Below, one piece after another: positions 1-9,720 of a DNA stretch of 64,000 nucleotides. The DNA is from GCA-020344555 sp964405925 (lineage in GTDB: Bacteria; Planctomycetota; Phycisphaerae; UBA1845), in NCBI GenBank assembly GCA_964405925.1, contig CAYOQG010000001.1, forward strand, positions 1 to 64,000, written 5' to 3'. Under the pieces are notes generated by a model that did not search any database, was not told where the DNA came from, and saw only the letters and a program-made list of their open reading frames with translations. How positions within the stretch are numbered: the first letter of the stretch is position 1; every line of letters starts with the position of its first letter. The position numbers and the translations under genes are program-made.

Positions 1-1339
1 CCTCTTCGCTGGGTCGTCGTATCGGTAGGCGCTCATACGCTCCCATGTCCACGCGGCAGTTTTGAACGCGGGCCTCTCCGGCAAGATCAGTCGTCGGCAG
101 GCCGAGGTTCTGACGTCTACCCGCATCGACGCAAGGCGAATCCGGCGAGAGACGTAGGTCGTCGTCCTCAGTGCCCGGTACGCCGTCCGGGCCTTCGGCA
201 TCGGCGAAAAGGGGATCCAGACCGATGTTCCCGACCCCGCCGAGGTACCCGGTCCACCCTTCCATGGCACAGTAGTCGATGTATGCGCGACGCTGCGGAT
301 TGGAGCCCCCAATGTAGACCTGCGAGGACTCCCCCGTGCCTTCTGAGTCGAGATTGCTCCAGACCACGCTGTTGGTCAGGACCAGCCCGGCGTAGCCGTC
401 CCCGTGATGGATCCCGCCGCCTCGCCCGCTGGCCTCGTTGAATGCAATCGTGCTGTTCTTGATCCTCGGGCCGCTCGACGAATTCTGTATGCCCGCGCCC
501 TGCGGCGCCCTGTTCCCGACGACGAGCGTGTTCACGATGCTCGGCTGGCCCCCGATCAGGAACAGTCCGCCACCTTGTTGCAGGCCCACGTTGCTGCGGA
601 AGATGCAGCTCTCGAACACCTCACGGGTCGGGCCGGACCGATCAACGTACGCCCCGCCCCCGCGCACCGCGATGTTGTTTACGAACGTGCAGCGGGAGAT
701 CGTCAGTCGACTGTCTCGGTAAAAAAGCCCACCCCCGTATCCATGCTCCTCCTCGGATGCTCCCAGTGCGAAACCACCCCGAATCACGAATCCATCCAGC
801 GCGGTCGTACCGCCAACCCCCTCGGCCCAGACGACATGAAAGCAGTTGTCCGAGACACTGGGGCCGAATAACTCGGCCGTCTCGTCGCCTGCCAGGTCGC
901 CACTCAGGGTACTTACGAAAACGTCGATATCGCGTGCGTCCGGGTCGTCGGCCCCGCAACCGGCGAATCCGCCGAGCAACTCGACCCCATTGAGGAGCCG
1001 GAAGGTGGCCTCGCGGTTTCCAGGAATCTGGTTTGCGCCTTGGTCAGGCTTGTACACGCCGTCCGCAACGCGGATGGAAACGACCGTCCCCCCTGAAAAC
1101 TCGGCGTGCGCCAGGGCGTCCTGCAAAGCTAAGAACGCGTTGCACCAGCTTGATCCGTCATGTGCCGCACCGGTGGCATTGGCGTCCACGTATACGATCG
1201 ATTGCGCCAAACCCGGCGTCGCTGCCGCGGCGAACACCGCCAACACGAGGATGCAAGAAGCGCTCCGTCTAAAACACCGGTTCAGGACGCTGAGTGTACA
1301 TCGGCGGTGCGCGCAAACGCTTGATCTTGGGTTGTCCAT
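1..1339 (-). CDS. Secreted right-handed beta-helix / choice-of-anchor Q domain protein (C-terminus cut by window edge)
   Basis: The frame is open from an ATG at 1339 to the left edge (446 codons, no stop reached). A CAGGAGCC Shine-Dalgarno lies just upstream of the start. The N-terminus is basic, then hydrophobic (SCILVLAVFAAAATPGLAQ), a clear signal peptide. The mature part starts IVYVDANATGAAHDGSSW, typical of parallel beta-helix surface proteins with 'choice-of-anchor Q' domains. Many short turns of the type NxxVxxNxAxxGGG follow. Near the edge come GNIGLDPLFAD and LSPDSPCVDAG, the usual closing motif, then VDMGAYE. These are secreted or cell-surface proteins of unknown ligand, very common in planctomycetes. 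A C-terminal sorting or dockerin-like part may lie outside the window. The family call is solid; the biological role is unknown. Confidence 0.85.
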   Translation of the reverse strand, partial: MDNPRSSVCAHRRCTLSVLNRCFRRSASCILVLAVFAAAATPGLAQSIVYVDANATGAAHDGSSWCNAFLALQDALAHAEFSGGTVVSIRVADGVYKPDQGANQIPGNREATFRLLNGVELLGGFAGCGADDPDARDIDVFVSTLSGDLAGDETAELFGPSVSDNCFHVVWAEGVGGTTALDGFVIRGGFALGASEEEHGYGGGLFYRDSRLTISRCTFVNNIAVRGGGAYVDRSGPTREVFESCIFRSNVGLQQGGGLFLIGGQPSIVNTLVVGNRAPQGAGIQNSSSGPRIKNSTIAFNEASGRGGGIHHGDGYAGLVLTNSVVWSNLDSEGTGESSQVYIGGSNPQRRAYIDYCAMEGWTGYLGGVGNIGLDPLFADAEGPDGVPGTEDDDLRLSPDSPCVDAGRRQNLGLPTTDLAGEARVQNCRVDMGAYERLPIRRPSEE

Positions 1340-3211
1340 GGTCAGGCTCCTGAAAGTGAGAATCTATGAATGACAGCACGTCGCAACGCCGGGTCTGACG
1401 CATGGCGACGAGTGCAACTGGACGTTGCGGGTTCGGTTGGGCAGGACAGAAACGGCGGCGTATGCAGGGTTCAAACCCACCCACCGTGACGTCCCAGATC
1501 TCGGCGATGCGGGTCAGGCGGTGAATCTGGCAGAAGCGGATTGTCGCCAACCACGCAAGGACGGCGCACGTCATGGGAATCGGCGGTAAGCTTGGCGTGC
1601 GCGCATAAAAAACGCCCGGCCCACGTAAGGAGCGTAGGAGGCGGCGCCTCACCAGCTTGGAGTCTGGTGGCCGTGGGCCGGGGCGGAGTACGGTGCTTAG
1701 GTTGTACGTCCGCGACTGCATCGGAGTCGCGGCTCCAAACAAGTTTGGACAAAGAAATCGCGGGTGCCCGGTCGCCCTCCTCGACAGCTTGGGCAAGTTG
1801 GTCCCCACCAATGCCAGTGGCTGCGTTTTGGTCTTCCCAGCGGCGACCGTGACAACCCGCGGATCGTAACCTCGCGTTCCTGAAGCCCCCCTGATCCGCT
1901 CATCGGGGACCCCGGTTGCGCCAGCGTCGGCGACCGCTGACAGCCTGGCCTTCCGACGAAAGGCATCAGGCCGGGCGGCCGCGACGCTAGACGCGACCAG
2001 GTCGGGAGTAGGGAGGGCACGGAAGATCCCCAAGGCCAAGCAGTCAGCCTTGGCGGTAAATGTCGAATCGCGGTAACGCATCGCAGCCTCACCTCGTAGC
2101 GAGGTTGTCTCGCCAAAAGGTTGTCCCCCCAGCAGGCTGCGATCTTACAGTTCGGCGCAGGTTTTTTTTGCCACCCGCCGCAGAGCGCCCACGCGGATCG
2201 CGCACGTGCCGCATCGGGCTCTGTAACCGCCCTCGACGGACGGATTTGCGGGTGCTGTTGATTGTTAAAGTGCGCTCGGCCGGCGCCGGCAGTGGTGCGG
2301 AGGAGGACCACCACCCGGCGTCGCGCCGGCCGACGCGCCACCCGAGTCGAGGTAAAATGGGCAAACCTGGACACCGAGCACCGGGTGACCGGCGTAACAC
2401 CGCCACCGTAGTCTCGAAACCTGTGCATCGCGTCCATCACTATCGCCTCATCACGCGCCTCCGGGGAGACGCCACGAACAAGACGGATCCTTCTCGGACC
2501 AGCCAGAACGGGTTCGCGCAAGCGCGCGACACCATCAATGCGAACGTTCAGTCAGCTAAGAAGTCGATAGCGGTCCCGATGACGGACGCTTAGGTATGAG
2601 CGAATAAGAGTGCGGATTTAGGGAGATCAATCGCGAAAAAACAGATCAAACGGATCGAAAATTATAGATCGTTCAGAATATATCGCGCTCGCGAATGATG
2701 GATGATTAAGCTCCCGCTCATCCAAACCGCCATATTCAATTCGTACGCGCACAAGTATACAACGTCGCCCGATAAGAGTCAAGGATTGTACAGGATTTCG
2801 CTCGACTTAGTGACATCGGTTGGGGGCAGGGCTGTCCGAAGCCCTTCAGGGGCTGTTGCCGCCCGGTCCAGCGTCGATTATCGGGTTTGCGAGGCCCTAT
2901 AACCGCGTCCGAAGGGATCTCCTTTGAGTGTGGGACTCCGGCTAAAGAGGGACCCCTCACTGGACACTTGGGAGCCTCTCCCCTCTCCCGACGCCGGGTC
3001 CGCCCGATGGACGGCGAACTCCTCCGCCGTTAGCTTGGGTTGAGATGCGAAAGCGAGCTTCGCGGTCCACTCCGCCGGGGCAGGAAACCGGCAGGTCCGG
3101 GGCCCGCCGCGTCAGCCGCTGCGGCGAGTGAAACATGGGCTGAGGGGCTGCGTCAGCGGACCGCCAGGGGAAGGGGGCTCAGAACCACGTTCCGCGAAAG
3201 GAACTGAAGCT
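1340..3211. other. Long intergenic region, no supportable gene
   Basis: These 1.87 kb separate two divergent genes. Open frames on both strands overlap each other, are Arg/Pro/Ala-rich and show no recognisable motif or ribosome-binding site, so I read them as GC-driven spurious frames. Bases about 2590-2780 are clearly more AT-rich than the surroundings and could hold promoters, but I could not pick a convincing pair of -35/-10 boxes. About 2930-3200 is GC-rich and rich in short inverted repeats just upstream of the carboxypeptidase; it does not match RNase P, SRP, tmRNA or cobalamin-riboswitch core motifs. Confidence 0.5.
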
Positions 3212-4711
3212 ATGTCGGACGCCTACACCAAACTTTTGGATCGAGTAAAGGACATAACGCGGCTTCACGCCGTGGCCGAGTTTCTCGGCTGGGATCAGGA
3301 AACCTATATGCCCGCAAACGGCGTCCAGGCCCGATCCGAGCAGTTCGCCCTGATTATGGGACTCGCCCACGAACGCCTCGTTGCCGACGCGACTCGGGCA
3401 TTTCTCGATCAGGCAGCGGCTCCACCGGGCGACTACGTAGCCGAGACCAACATCCGGGAGACGCGGCGGGTGTTCGAGCGGGCTACCAAAATCCCCACCG
3501 AGCTGGTCAGGCAGATCGCCGAGACCGCGAGTATTGCCAAGGAAGCGTGGGCCAAGGCCCGCGAGGAATCCGACTTCAGGGCGTTCAAGCCGCACCTGGA
3601 GAAGCTTGTCGAGCTCAAGAAGCGCATGGCTGAGCGCGTCGGCTACGACACCGAGGCCTATGATGCCCTCATCGACGAGTTCGAGCCCGGTTCCAAGGCC
3701 AGCGAGATCGAGGTGCTTCTGGGCGAACTACGCCAAGCGACGATCGCCCTGTTTAGAAGGATTGCGGATGCTCCGCATCAACCGGACCCGAGCATCCTCA
3801 CCCGACGCTTCGACATCGACAGGCAGAGAGCGTGGGCGCGAAGGTTGGCGGAAGCTCTCGGCTTCGACTTTCGTTCAGGGCGCGTCGACATCTCCGTCCA
3901 TCCGTTCTGCGCCACCATCGGCGGATGCGGGGACGTTCGGATGACGGCCCGCTACCTGGAGGACTTCCTGCCCTCAGCGATCTTCGGGACGATGCACGAG
4001 ACCGGACACGCCCTTTACGAACAGGGTCTGCTTCCCGAGCACGCCTTCACGCCGATGGGCGAAGCCGTCTCGCTGAGCCTCCACGAGTCGCAATCGCGAA
4101 TGTGGGAAAACCTGGTCGGGCGGAGTCGAGCGTTTTGGTCTTATCATTGGAACAATCTTAGGGAGACATTTCCCGAAGCACTGGGAGGCGTCTCCCTCGA
4201 TGCGTTTTACGGTGCGATCAACGCGGTAAGGCCGTCCTTCATTCGTACGGAAGCCGACGAGCTGACGTACAACCTGCACATCATCCTTCGATTCGAGATC
4301 GAGCGAGCCCTGTTCGACGGCTCACTCAAGGTCGAGGATGTACCCGCCGCCTGGAACGAGAAGATCAAAGCCTCCCTCGGCGTCACCCCGCCGAACGATC
4401 GCGAAGGGTGCCTGCAGGACATCCACTGGTCGTGGGGATCGTTCGGCTACTTCCACAGTTATACGTTCGGGAATCTCTACGCGGCTCAATTCTTCGAGCA
4501 GGCGAATAAGGACATTCCAGACCTGCTGGACCGCATTGCGACAGGCGAGTACGAGCCGCTTTTGCAATGGCTGCGCAGGAACATCCATTGTCACGGCCAA
4601 CGTTACCGTGCCAACGAACTCGTCGAGTTTGTCACGGGTAAGCCGCTATCGATTGGGCCGTTCATGGACTATGTGACGGCAAAGTTCTCGCAAATCTACG
4701 AGTTGACGTAG
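3212..4711 (+). CDS. M32 family metallocarboxypeptidase (Taq carboxypeptidase type)
   Basis: A 499-residue cytoplasmic zinc carboxypeptidase that removes C-terminal residues from peptides. The zinc site is H262-E-T-G-H266, followed by the family motif HESQSRMWEN about 30 residues on, which supplies the third zinc ligand. The length matches M32 enzymes (about 500 residues). The N-terminus MSDAYTKLLDRVKDI and the stretch FLGWDQETYMP are also typical. I chose ATG 3212 because AAAGGAAC lies 6-12 bases upstream; the open frame extends to 3128, but that part is not conserved-looking. The gene stands alone, with the next gene convergent. No signal peptide is seen, which suits an intracellular peptide-recycling role. 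Confidence 0.95.
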   Translation: MSDAYTKLLDRVKDITRLHAVAEFLGWDQETYMPANGVQARSEQFALIMGLAHERLVADATRAFLDQAAAPPGDYVAETNIRETRRVFERATKIPTELVRQIAETASIAKEAWAKAREESDFRAFKPHLEKLVELKKRMAERVGYDTEAYDALIDEFEPGSKASEIEVLLGELRQATIALFRRIADAPHQPDPSILTRRFDIDRQRAWARRLAEALGFDFRSGRVDISVHPFCATIGGCGDVRMTARYLEDFLPSAIFGTMHETGHALYEQGLLPEHAFTPMGEAVSLSLHESQSRMWENLVGRSRAFWSYHWNNLRETFPEALGGVSLDAFYGAINAVRPSFIRTEADELTYNLHIILRFEIERALFDGSLKVEDVPAAWNEKIKASLGVTPPNDREGCLQDIHWSWGSFGYFHSYTFGNLYAAQFFEQANKDIPDLLDRIATGEYEPLLQWLRRNIHCHGQRYRANELVEFVTGKPLSIGPFMDYVTAKFSQIYELT

Positions 4712-4826
4712 TGCCGTGTTTTGCGTGTTTTCGCTCTGTCTGAGCCGCATGCTTCAGCTTGCGCGGTGTCACGGATACCGTCAGTGTCTACAAGCTGTGG
4801 TCGTCGTCTCCAAACTGAGCCTTGTG

Positions 4827-5948
4827 TCATGATCGTGGCAACGAGGCGAGCACTGTCTTGATTCGAGCGAGACCCGCTTTAAGCGTCTTCTGCGAGACTC
4901 CGATGCTGATTCGCAGGTATCCCTCCATGCCGAGCTGCGAACCGGGTACGACAAGAACGCCCTGCGTCGTGCGAATTTGCTCAGCCAACTCGAGCGAAGG
5001 TACTTCGCTGTGATACCGAACGAACGCAAAGGCACCGGCGCGGGGGTGAACATAGTCCAAGAACCCATCGAAGCCTTCGACCCAACGTCGGACGATCTCG
5101 AGGTTTCGGCTGAGAAGCTCAGCCGTTCGGGCAAACAGCTTTTTTCGATTCTCCTTCTGTACAGCCACGCGGGCGACCGTGTCTCCGATGATGCTTGGTC
5201 CGATGGTGAGGTAATCATGTTGGGCCCAGCAGTCAGCCACGATCTCGGGTGGACCGACGATCCATCCGATCCGCACACCGGGGATGCCGAATGCCTTTGA
5301 AAGGCCCGACGTCACGATGACCCGGTCGGACATGCCCCAGAAGCTCGAGGTGAGATCTCCATCAAACTCCGCACCTTGGTATACTTCGTCGGCCACCAGG
5401 TAGGCATCGACGCGTTCGGCAGCCTCGACGAATCGCTCCATGGCTTTACGCGATAGAACGGAACCAGTCGGGTTGTTGGGGTGACTGACGTAGATGAGTC
5501 TCGTCTTCGGGGTCAGGCCTGTTTCAAGCGCATCCCAGTCCGGCTCCCAGTCGTCCTCGACCCGAAGTGAGAAGGTGCACACGGTGGAACCAAGGCTTGG
5601 CGGAATTCCAGCAACCTGCATGTAGTTGGGGGATTCAAACACGACCTCGTCGCCTTCGCCCAGGAGCGTGAGGCAGAGCAAGTAGTTGGCCTCCGACGTG
5701 CCGTTCGTCACCTCGATGTGGTCCACGGTCGAGCCGGGATAGTGCTCCATCAGTGCTTCCCGCAGCTTGATAGTTCCATTGGTCTGGCTATACCCGAGCG
5801 GCGTCGTTCTGAGCAGTTCAAGATCGAGGCCCATGGCTTCGAGGTCGCGTAGCGACACAGGCTCGACCCCGCTTTCGGAAAGGTTGTATTCGACCACGTT
5901 CTCCCACGTGGACTGCATCCGCTCCATGTCGAAGATGGGCATCTTCAT
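4827..5948 (-). CDS. PLP-dependent aminotransferase, class I/II fold
   Basis: A 373-residue fold-type I PLP enzyme. It has the aspartate-aminotransferase superfamily landmarks: SHPNNPTG for substrate and cofactor binding, DEVYQGAEF containing the Asp/Tyr pair that contacts PLP, and SGLSKAFGIPGVRIGW with the Schiff-base lysine K218. The N-terminus MKMPIFDMERMQSTWE, with little upstream arm, resembles the small subgroup that includes capreomycidine-synthase-like aminotransferases rather than classical AspC. The substrate cannot be read from sequence. AGGGG lies before ATG 5948, and an in-frame TGA just upstream fixes the start. It is convergent with the carboxypeptidase gene; no biosynthetic neighbours hint at a pathway. 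Confidence 0.88.
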   Translation of the reverse strand: MKMPIFDMERMQSTWENVVEYNLSESGVEPVSLRDLEAMGLDLELLRTTPLGYSQTNGTIKLREALMEHYPGSTVDHIEVTNGTSEANYLLCLTLLGEGDEVVFESPNYMQVAGIPPSLGSTVCTFSLRVEDDWEPDWDALETGLTPKTRLIYVSHPNNPTGSVLSRKAMERFVEAAERVDAYLVADEVYQGAEFDGDLTSSFWGMSDRVIVTSGLSKAFGIPGVRIGWIVGPPEIVADCWAQHDYLTIGPSIIGDTVARVAVQKENRKKLFARTAELLSRNLEIVRRWVEGFDGFLDYVHPRAGAFAFVRYHSEVPSLELAEQIRTTQGVLVVPGSQLGMEGYLRISIGVSQKTLKAGLARIKTVLASLPRS

Positions 5949-6479
5949 ACATCATCCCCTAGACTTCGCGCTGCTGTATTCCGACGAAGCCGCACCCGGC
6001 GCGCCGAGCGCCTGCAGAGGCAGGTGCGCACTTGAGGCCTTCTGCCGTATCCTAAACACGTTGCTCACGCCTTGCCAGGCGGCGGACCTGGGCCGCAACC
6101 GGGTGCGGGCGGTTCAACGGTACGCAAACGGGACCGCGGAGTTCTCGCTGCCCAAAGCCCGACAAAATCACGCCTCACCCGCGGCTTATCGATCGGTGTC
6201 GGGATGCCCCTTCAACCGCATTGGTCGTGCCGTGGACGTTGGCCCAGGCGATCTATCCGTTGCCTCGCCGGAAAGGACGTCAACGGTTTGGAGTCTGTGG
6301 CCATTATTGTGATATGAGGCCGAGGCGCGTGCGGCCCGGTTGATCGGTGAGTGCCCGATCTGCAAAGGCGGAGTGAATAAGACGCTCGATCCCCCACGCG
6401 GCATGTGTTGTCACGTCGGATGGCGGTGATGACACCGAGGGATTTTCTTACCACACCCGATAGGGAGGAGACGTTACAA
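5949..6479. other. Intergenic region between divergent genes
   Basis: About 530 bases upstream of both the aminotransferase and the clostripain-like protease. Short frames occur but lack ribosome-binding sites and conserved motifs. Around 6330-6430 one frame reads GECPICKGG and then CC, a hint of a zinc-knuckle remnant, but it is too short to call. Regulatory signals for both flanking genes probably lie here; none was assigned. Confidence 0.4.
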
Positions 6480-7616
6480 ATGGCGAAGCGAACTCAACGA
6501 AAGGCTGGAATCGTCCGCAGACCCCAGAAACGTCGCTGGACTCTTCTTGCCTACATTGCTGCAGACAACAACCTGAGTGATGCTGGACTGAAAGACATCC
6601 GGGAGATGTGCAAAGAGGGTTCGGCTCCACACGTCCACGTCGGTGTGGAGATCGACACGTATGGCGCATACACTGGTTCCATACGGTACGAAATCACGGA
6701 ACCTGACTGGACCGGCAGGGCCCACCGCATCGTGATACAACGCTTGCCAGAAAAGGACTCCGGTGATCCTCTGCCACTTACGGACTTCCTGCGTTGGGGG
6801 CTGAAGCGATATCCCGCACAGAACCGCCTTGTTGTGGTGTGGAATCATGGTGCCGGGTTTCGGGCCCCCCGTCGTGACATCGGGTACGACGACTTTGGTT
6901 CATCCTTGAATATGCCGGAGATTGAAAAGGCTTTCAGCCGGTCCGGGATCAACGCAAAGAACAGACTGCAAATTGTCGGGTTTGATGCGTGCTTGATGAA
7001 CATGCTTGAAGTGGTTCACCATTTCCATAACCAGGTCGAGATCGTCGTCGGTTCACAGCAGACAGAGCCGGGGGATGGCTGGCCCTACGATCACGTGCTC
7101 AAACGGGTGAAGAGCGCCCGCACGGGCAAGGAGCTCGCCCACGGAATTGTAGGAGAATATATGGCCGATTATCGCCGCATGGGTGTGGCCAATGTCACAC
7201 AGTCAGCCGTGCTGACGGCAGGCACTCAGGCCGTTGTCCGCGCTGTTAGCAACCTGGGAGGTGCACTTCTGCGGGACATAAGCGGAATCCGGGACGATAT
7301 ACGCGCAATCCGAGTCAGGACGCAGTCATTTCATATGGCTGACTACGTGGATCTCATTCACCTTGCCAGGTTGATTGAAGGGAGGTTCACGGACACTCGT
7401 ATCCGGGCAGCAGCCAGAGATGTCGTGACGGCAACGAGGGCATGCATACTCGTCAACGGCAAGTCCGGATCAAGTGTTCAAAACGCGAATGGGCTGTCGA
7501 TTTGGTTTCCCGCGTCCGCCTCGCTTTACTCTCAAAACCGGGCAAAGTACATGGAACTGAAATGTAACGCCGCTCGATTTCGGTGGACAGATTTCCTGGA
7601 TGCGTATCACACGTAG
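6480..7616 (+). CDS. Clostripain-like cysteine peptidase (family C11)
   Basis: A 378-residue caspase-fold cysteine peptidase. WTLLAYIAADNNLSD is the family's opening beta-strand motif. The catalytic histidine is H123 in VWNHGAGF and the catalytic cysteine C171 in GFDACLMNMLEV. The segment VVGSQQTEPGDGWPYD downstream is the usual C11 specificity-loop motif. C11 enzymes cleave after basic residues (Arg or Lys). ATG 6480 is preceded by GGGAGGAG at good spacing; the longer frame from 6405 has no such site. No signal peptide is visible: the N-terminus is a basic tail, MAKRTQRKAGIVRRPQKRR, so export is not predicted. The gene is monocistronic. Confidence 0.92.
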   Translation: MAKRTQRKAGIVRRPQKRRWTLLAYIAADNNLSDAGLKDIREMCKEGSAPHVHVGVEIDTYGAYTGSIRYEITEPDWTGRAHRIVIQRLPEKDSGDPLPLTDFLRWGLKRYPAQNRLVVVWNHGAGFRAPRRDIGYDDFGSSLNMPEIEKAFSRSGINAKNRLQIVGFDACLMNMLEVVHHFHNQVEIVVGSQQTEPGDGWPYDHVLKRVKSARTGKELAHGIVGEYMADYRRMGVANVTQSAVLTAGTQAVVRAVSNLGGALLRDISGIRDDIRAIRVRTQSFHMADYVDLIHLARLIEGRFTDTRIRAAARDVVTATRACILVNGKSGSSVQNANGLSIWFPASASLYSQNRAKYMELKCNAARFRWTDFLDAYHT

Positions 7617-8264
7617 GCAACACCCGTTGTCACCCAACGACGGGAAACGAAACGAGAGGGCCTTGAACGATATCAAGCAGGGGCACGAGGGTTGTTTGCA
7701 CACGGCTGTGTGACTGTGCCGCCTTGGTCGAAGGGGCGGCAGTGGGATATGTCTCGACGACGGACCACCGATAGAGACTCCGCGGCCGGGGTTGGGGATG
7801 GTTCGTCGTCCGAGAGGTGCGGTTTCCTCTCCCGACCTGTTGAATTGGGAACAGCCCGCTTTATCGGTCTGTGATGGTCGCACCCGTTGGGTCGCGCCAG
7901 GCGGGCTGTTCCTGGCGTGATTGGTGGACATATCCTAGACTTAATCCGTGGTTTTGGCGGGCCGCCTGTGCAACGCGGTTCGCGATTGCAAGCCACATGG
8001 GGGAGGGAAAGGAGAACATGCCGGCTAAGCGTGCGCAGCCCGTGTGTCGGCTACGCTGCACACTGCTCAAGGTGTCTTCAAGCGGCAACGCGCCCCTCTT
8101 CCAATTGTCCGTGCCATGTGGGTCTCAGCTTGAGAGTCCCGTTTTCAGCGATTGGCTGATAGCAGCAATTGCGCGACCGCGTGGGGAAGACCCACAGGGT
8201 GCAATCCGTGGGTTTGAGCTACCGCGGCTCCGTTTGGCAGTTGCGTTGGGCGAAGGAAGGAACT
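7617..8264. other. Intergenic region with strong inverted repeats
   Basis: About 650 bases without a convincing gene. A 7-bp stem (7717-7723 with 7735-7741) lies 100 bases after the protease stop and could act as a transcript end, although no T-run follows. A perfect 12-bp inverted repeat sits at 7848-7912 and has its own entry. The remaining sequence up to the receiver gene shows no recognisable protein or known RNA family. Confidence 0.45.
7848..7912. repeat. Perfect 12-bp inverted repeat with 41-base loop (possible structured RNA)
   Basis: The left arm GGAACAGCCCGC (7848-7859) is exactly complementary to GCGGGCTGTTCC (7901-7912). The enclosed 41 bases can form a further small hairpin around CCC-GTT-GGG. 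It lies in a gene-free stretch between the C11 protease and the receiver gene. It could be a stable element of a small RNA or an old repeat; no T-run follows on either side, so a simple intrinsic terminator is unlikely. Confidence 0.5.
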
Positions 8265-8744
8265 ATGACGAGCGAGGCACTGCGGATTCTTCTGGCCGAT
8301 CATGAACCCTCAAGTCGACAGGCACTGTTCCGAGAGCTGGAACGGGCGGGTCACACCGTACAAATTGCCGACGACGGCGAAGACGTTCTTCTGTTGTGCG
8401 ACCTCGACCCACCGGACGTCTTGATCATGGACGTCGATCTCCCGGACATTGACGGGTTTGAGGTGTGCGAGTGCGTCCGCCGTCAGGCCCGCGGCGCGGA
8501 TCTCACGATCATCGTCATCGCTCAGCCGACAAACCGGATGACCCGGACCTATCTCGGGCAGATGGTCAAGTACGTGGATGGTGACTACTTCTTCGCAAAA
8601 CCGTGCGACACCAAGGTGCTGATCGAACTGCTGGACGACCTTTCCACCTGTCCTGAAGGCCCGACGGAAGCTCGAAGCCCCGGCTTCCCGACGCACGTAA
8701 CCTGGCCGTCCTCCCGCCCCCGCGCATGTGGGGTGCGGGCCTGA
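8265..8744 (+). CDS. Stand-alone response-regulator receiver protein (CheY-like)
   Basis: A 159-residue protein made of one receiver domain plus a short Pro/Ser/Arg-rich tail of about 35 residues. The acidic pocket is in ILLADHEP near the N-terminus, the phospho-acceptor is D56 in LIMDVDLPDIDG, and the conserved lysine is K112 in FFAKPCD. There is no DNA-binding or enzymatic output domain, so it probably works by protein-protein contact or as a phosphorelay link. ATG 8265 follows GGAAGGAAC at correct spacing. No histidine kinase is adjacent, so its partner is encoded elsewhere. The tail after about residue 125 looks unstructured. Confidence 0.9.
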   Translation: MTSEALRILLADHEPSSRQALFRELERAGHTVQIADDGEDVLLLCDLDPPDVLIMDVDLPDIDGFEVCECVRRQARGADLTIIVIAQPTNRMTRTYLGQMVKYVDGDYFFAKPCDTKVLIELLDDLSTCPEGPTEARSPGFPTHVTWPSSRPRACGVRA

Positions 8745-8825
8745 CACTCAGCCGGATGCTCCGGGACCACTTGGTTTGATGAGTGGCACGGTCCCGCCAA
8801 GCCCGGTCCGTGGTGCCAGCTTCCA

Positions 8826-8859
8826 ACACGGGTCCGCCGGAAGCGGACCTGTCCCACCC
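8826..8859 (-). repeat. Dispersed hairpin element B, copy 1 (also possible terminator)
   Basis: On the minus strand this reads GGTGGGACAGGTCCGC, a four-base loop, then GGCGGACCCGTGT. A 7-bp perfect stem is formed by 8831-8837 and 8843-8849. It lies between the convergent receiver and membrane-protein genes, where it could end transcription from either side. Two closely similar hairpins occur at 40141 and 60321, so it belongs to a dispersed family. Confidence 0.6.
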
Positions 8860-8865
8860 AACCCC

Positions 8866-9480
8866 TTAGCGATCCTTGGACGCATCTTCCGCATCCGCTT
8901 TAGTGCTGAGCTCGTGTTCGCGGGCTTCTACGAGGACTCCCAGCCAAAGGGCCTCGCCGCCGGCAGCGATGAGCATGGCCGGCACGACCCAGGTGAGGAA
9001 GGCATGCCAGGCCTGGACTAAGGGCATCGGGATGACGCTGATGCCGATGGCCAACCCGAGAGCAACGGCGATCGCCGGCGGCTCGAGCAGGTTGAGTACC
9101 ACACCGACCCGCATTCGCCAACTCGGCCCGTGGCCGTTCCCAGCCGCCGGCAGGCCGAATCCCCCTGACAGATCCGGCAAAACCCTCAGGGCAATCCCCA
9201 TGCTGACACCACATAAAGCGACGCCGACAAGCACGGCCACAAGCCATTGACCGAGGGCCATCAACGCCATAAGGATCAGCAAGTTGTTGGCGGCAATGAC
9301 CGCTGCTCTATGCACCCAAGAGCGTGAGCTCAGGTGCAGCAACATGACCCGCGCCAACCACCACCTTACCAGGCGGACCAGGGCGAACGACCCGGTCGCG
9401 GCGGTGGCCCAACCGACCCAGACGGCGACCACCATGAGGACGGTCCCGGCCAGGGCGCAACCCCAAAACGATCCTATCAT
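8866..9480 (-). CDS. Small multi-pass membrane protein of unknown function
   Basis: 204 residues with about five or six hydrophobic helices: residues about 5-28, 58-77, 79-100, 122-143 and 150-180. A short charged tail follows (EAREHELSTKADAEDASKDR). I recognise no transporter or enzyme motif. The amphipathic loop RLVRWWLARVMLLHLSSRSWV sits between the first two helices. The start at ATG 9480 has no clear Shine-Dalgarno. The hydrophobic pattern is regular and the frame is free of stops, so I believe it is a gene, but nothing in the neighbourhood points to a role. Confidence 0.6.
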   Translation of the reverse strand: MIGSFWGCALAGTVLMVVAVWVGWATAATGSFALVRLVRWWLARVMLLHLSSRSWVHRAAVIAANNLLILMALMALGQWLVAVLVGVALCGVSMGIALRVLPDLSGGFGLPAAGNGHGPSWRMRVGVVLNLLEPPAIAVALGLAIGISVIPMPLVQAWHAFLTWVVPAMLIAAGGEALWLGVLVEAREHELSTKADAEDASKDR

Positions 9481-9720
9481 GCAACAGTAGTACTACGCCC
9501 CGGCGATACCCGGCAAGGGGTCCAGACGAATCCGGCTTTCTTGTCGTGCCTCCGCCCCGGTATAGGCAACGTGTAGTGACCTCGTGACACGCGCTTCTCT
9601 CGAATCAGCGGCCCATTGCCCCTCGTCCGTTCCCATTGAATCGAGGACCCCCCGTATTACACTCCACCGGCGTTCCACGGTGAAGTGGCGGGCTGGGCCG
9701 GTGCCCAGAGGCAGGCGGAT

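Noticed and set aside
1460..1485. GGGTTCAAACCC, resembling a tRNA T-arm
   Set aside because: The flanking bases do not extend the stem, and no acceptor, D or anticodon arms can be drawn around it.
1269..2593. Several 250-280-codon open frames on both strands
   Set aside because: They overlap one another and the beta-helix gene, have Arg/Pro-rich composition without any motif and lack ribosome-binding sites. High GC explains them.
2930..3210. GC-rich, repeat-rich stretch before the carboxypeptidase, considered as RNase P RNA, SRP RNA or a cobalamin riboswitch
   Set aside because: None of the conserved cores of these RNAs is present on either strand.
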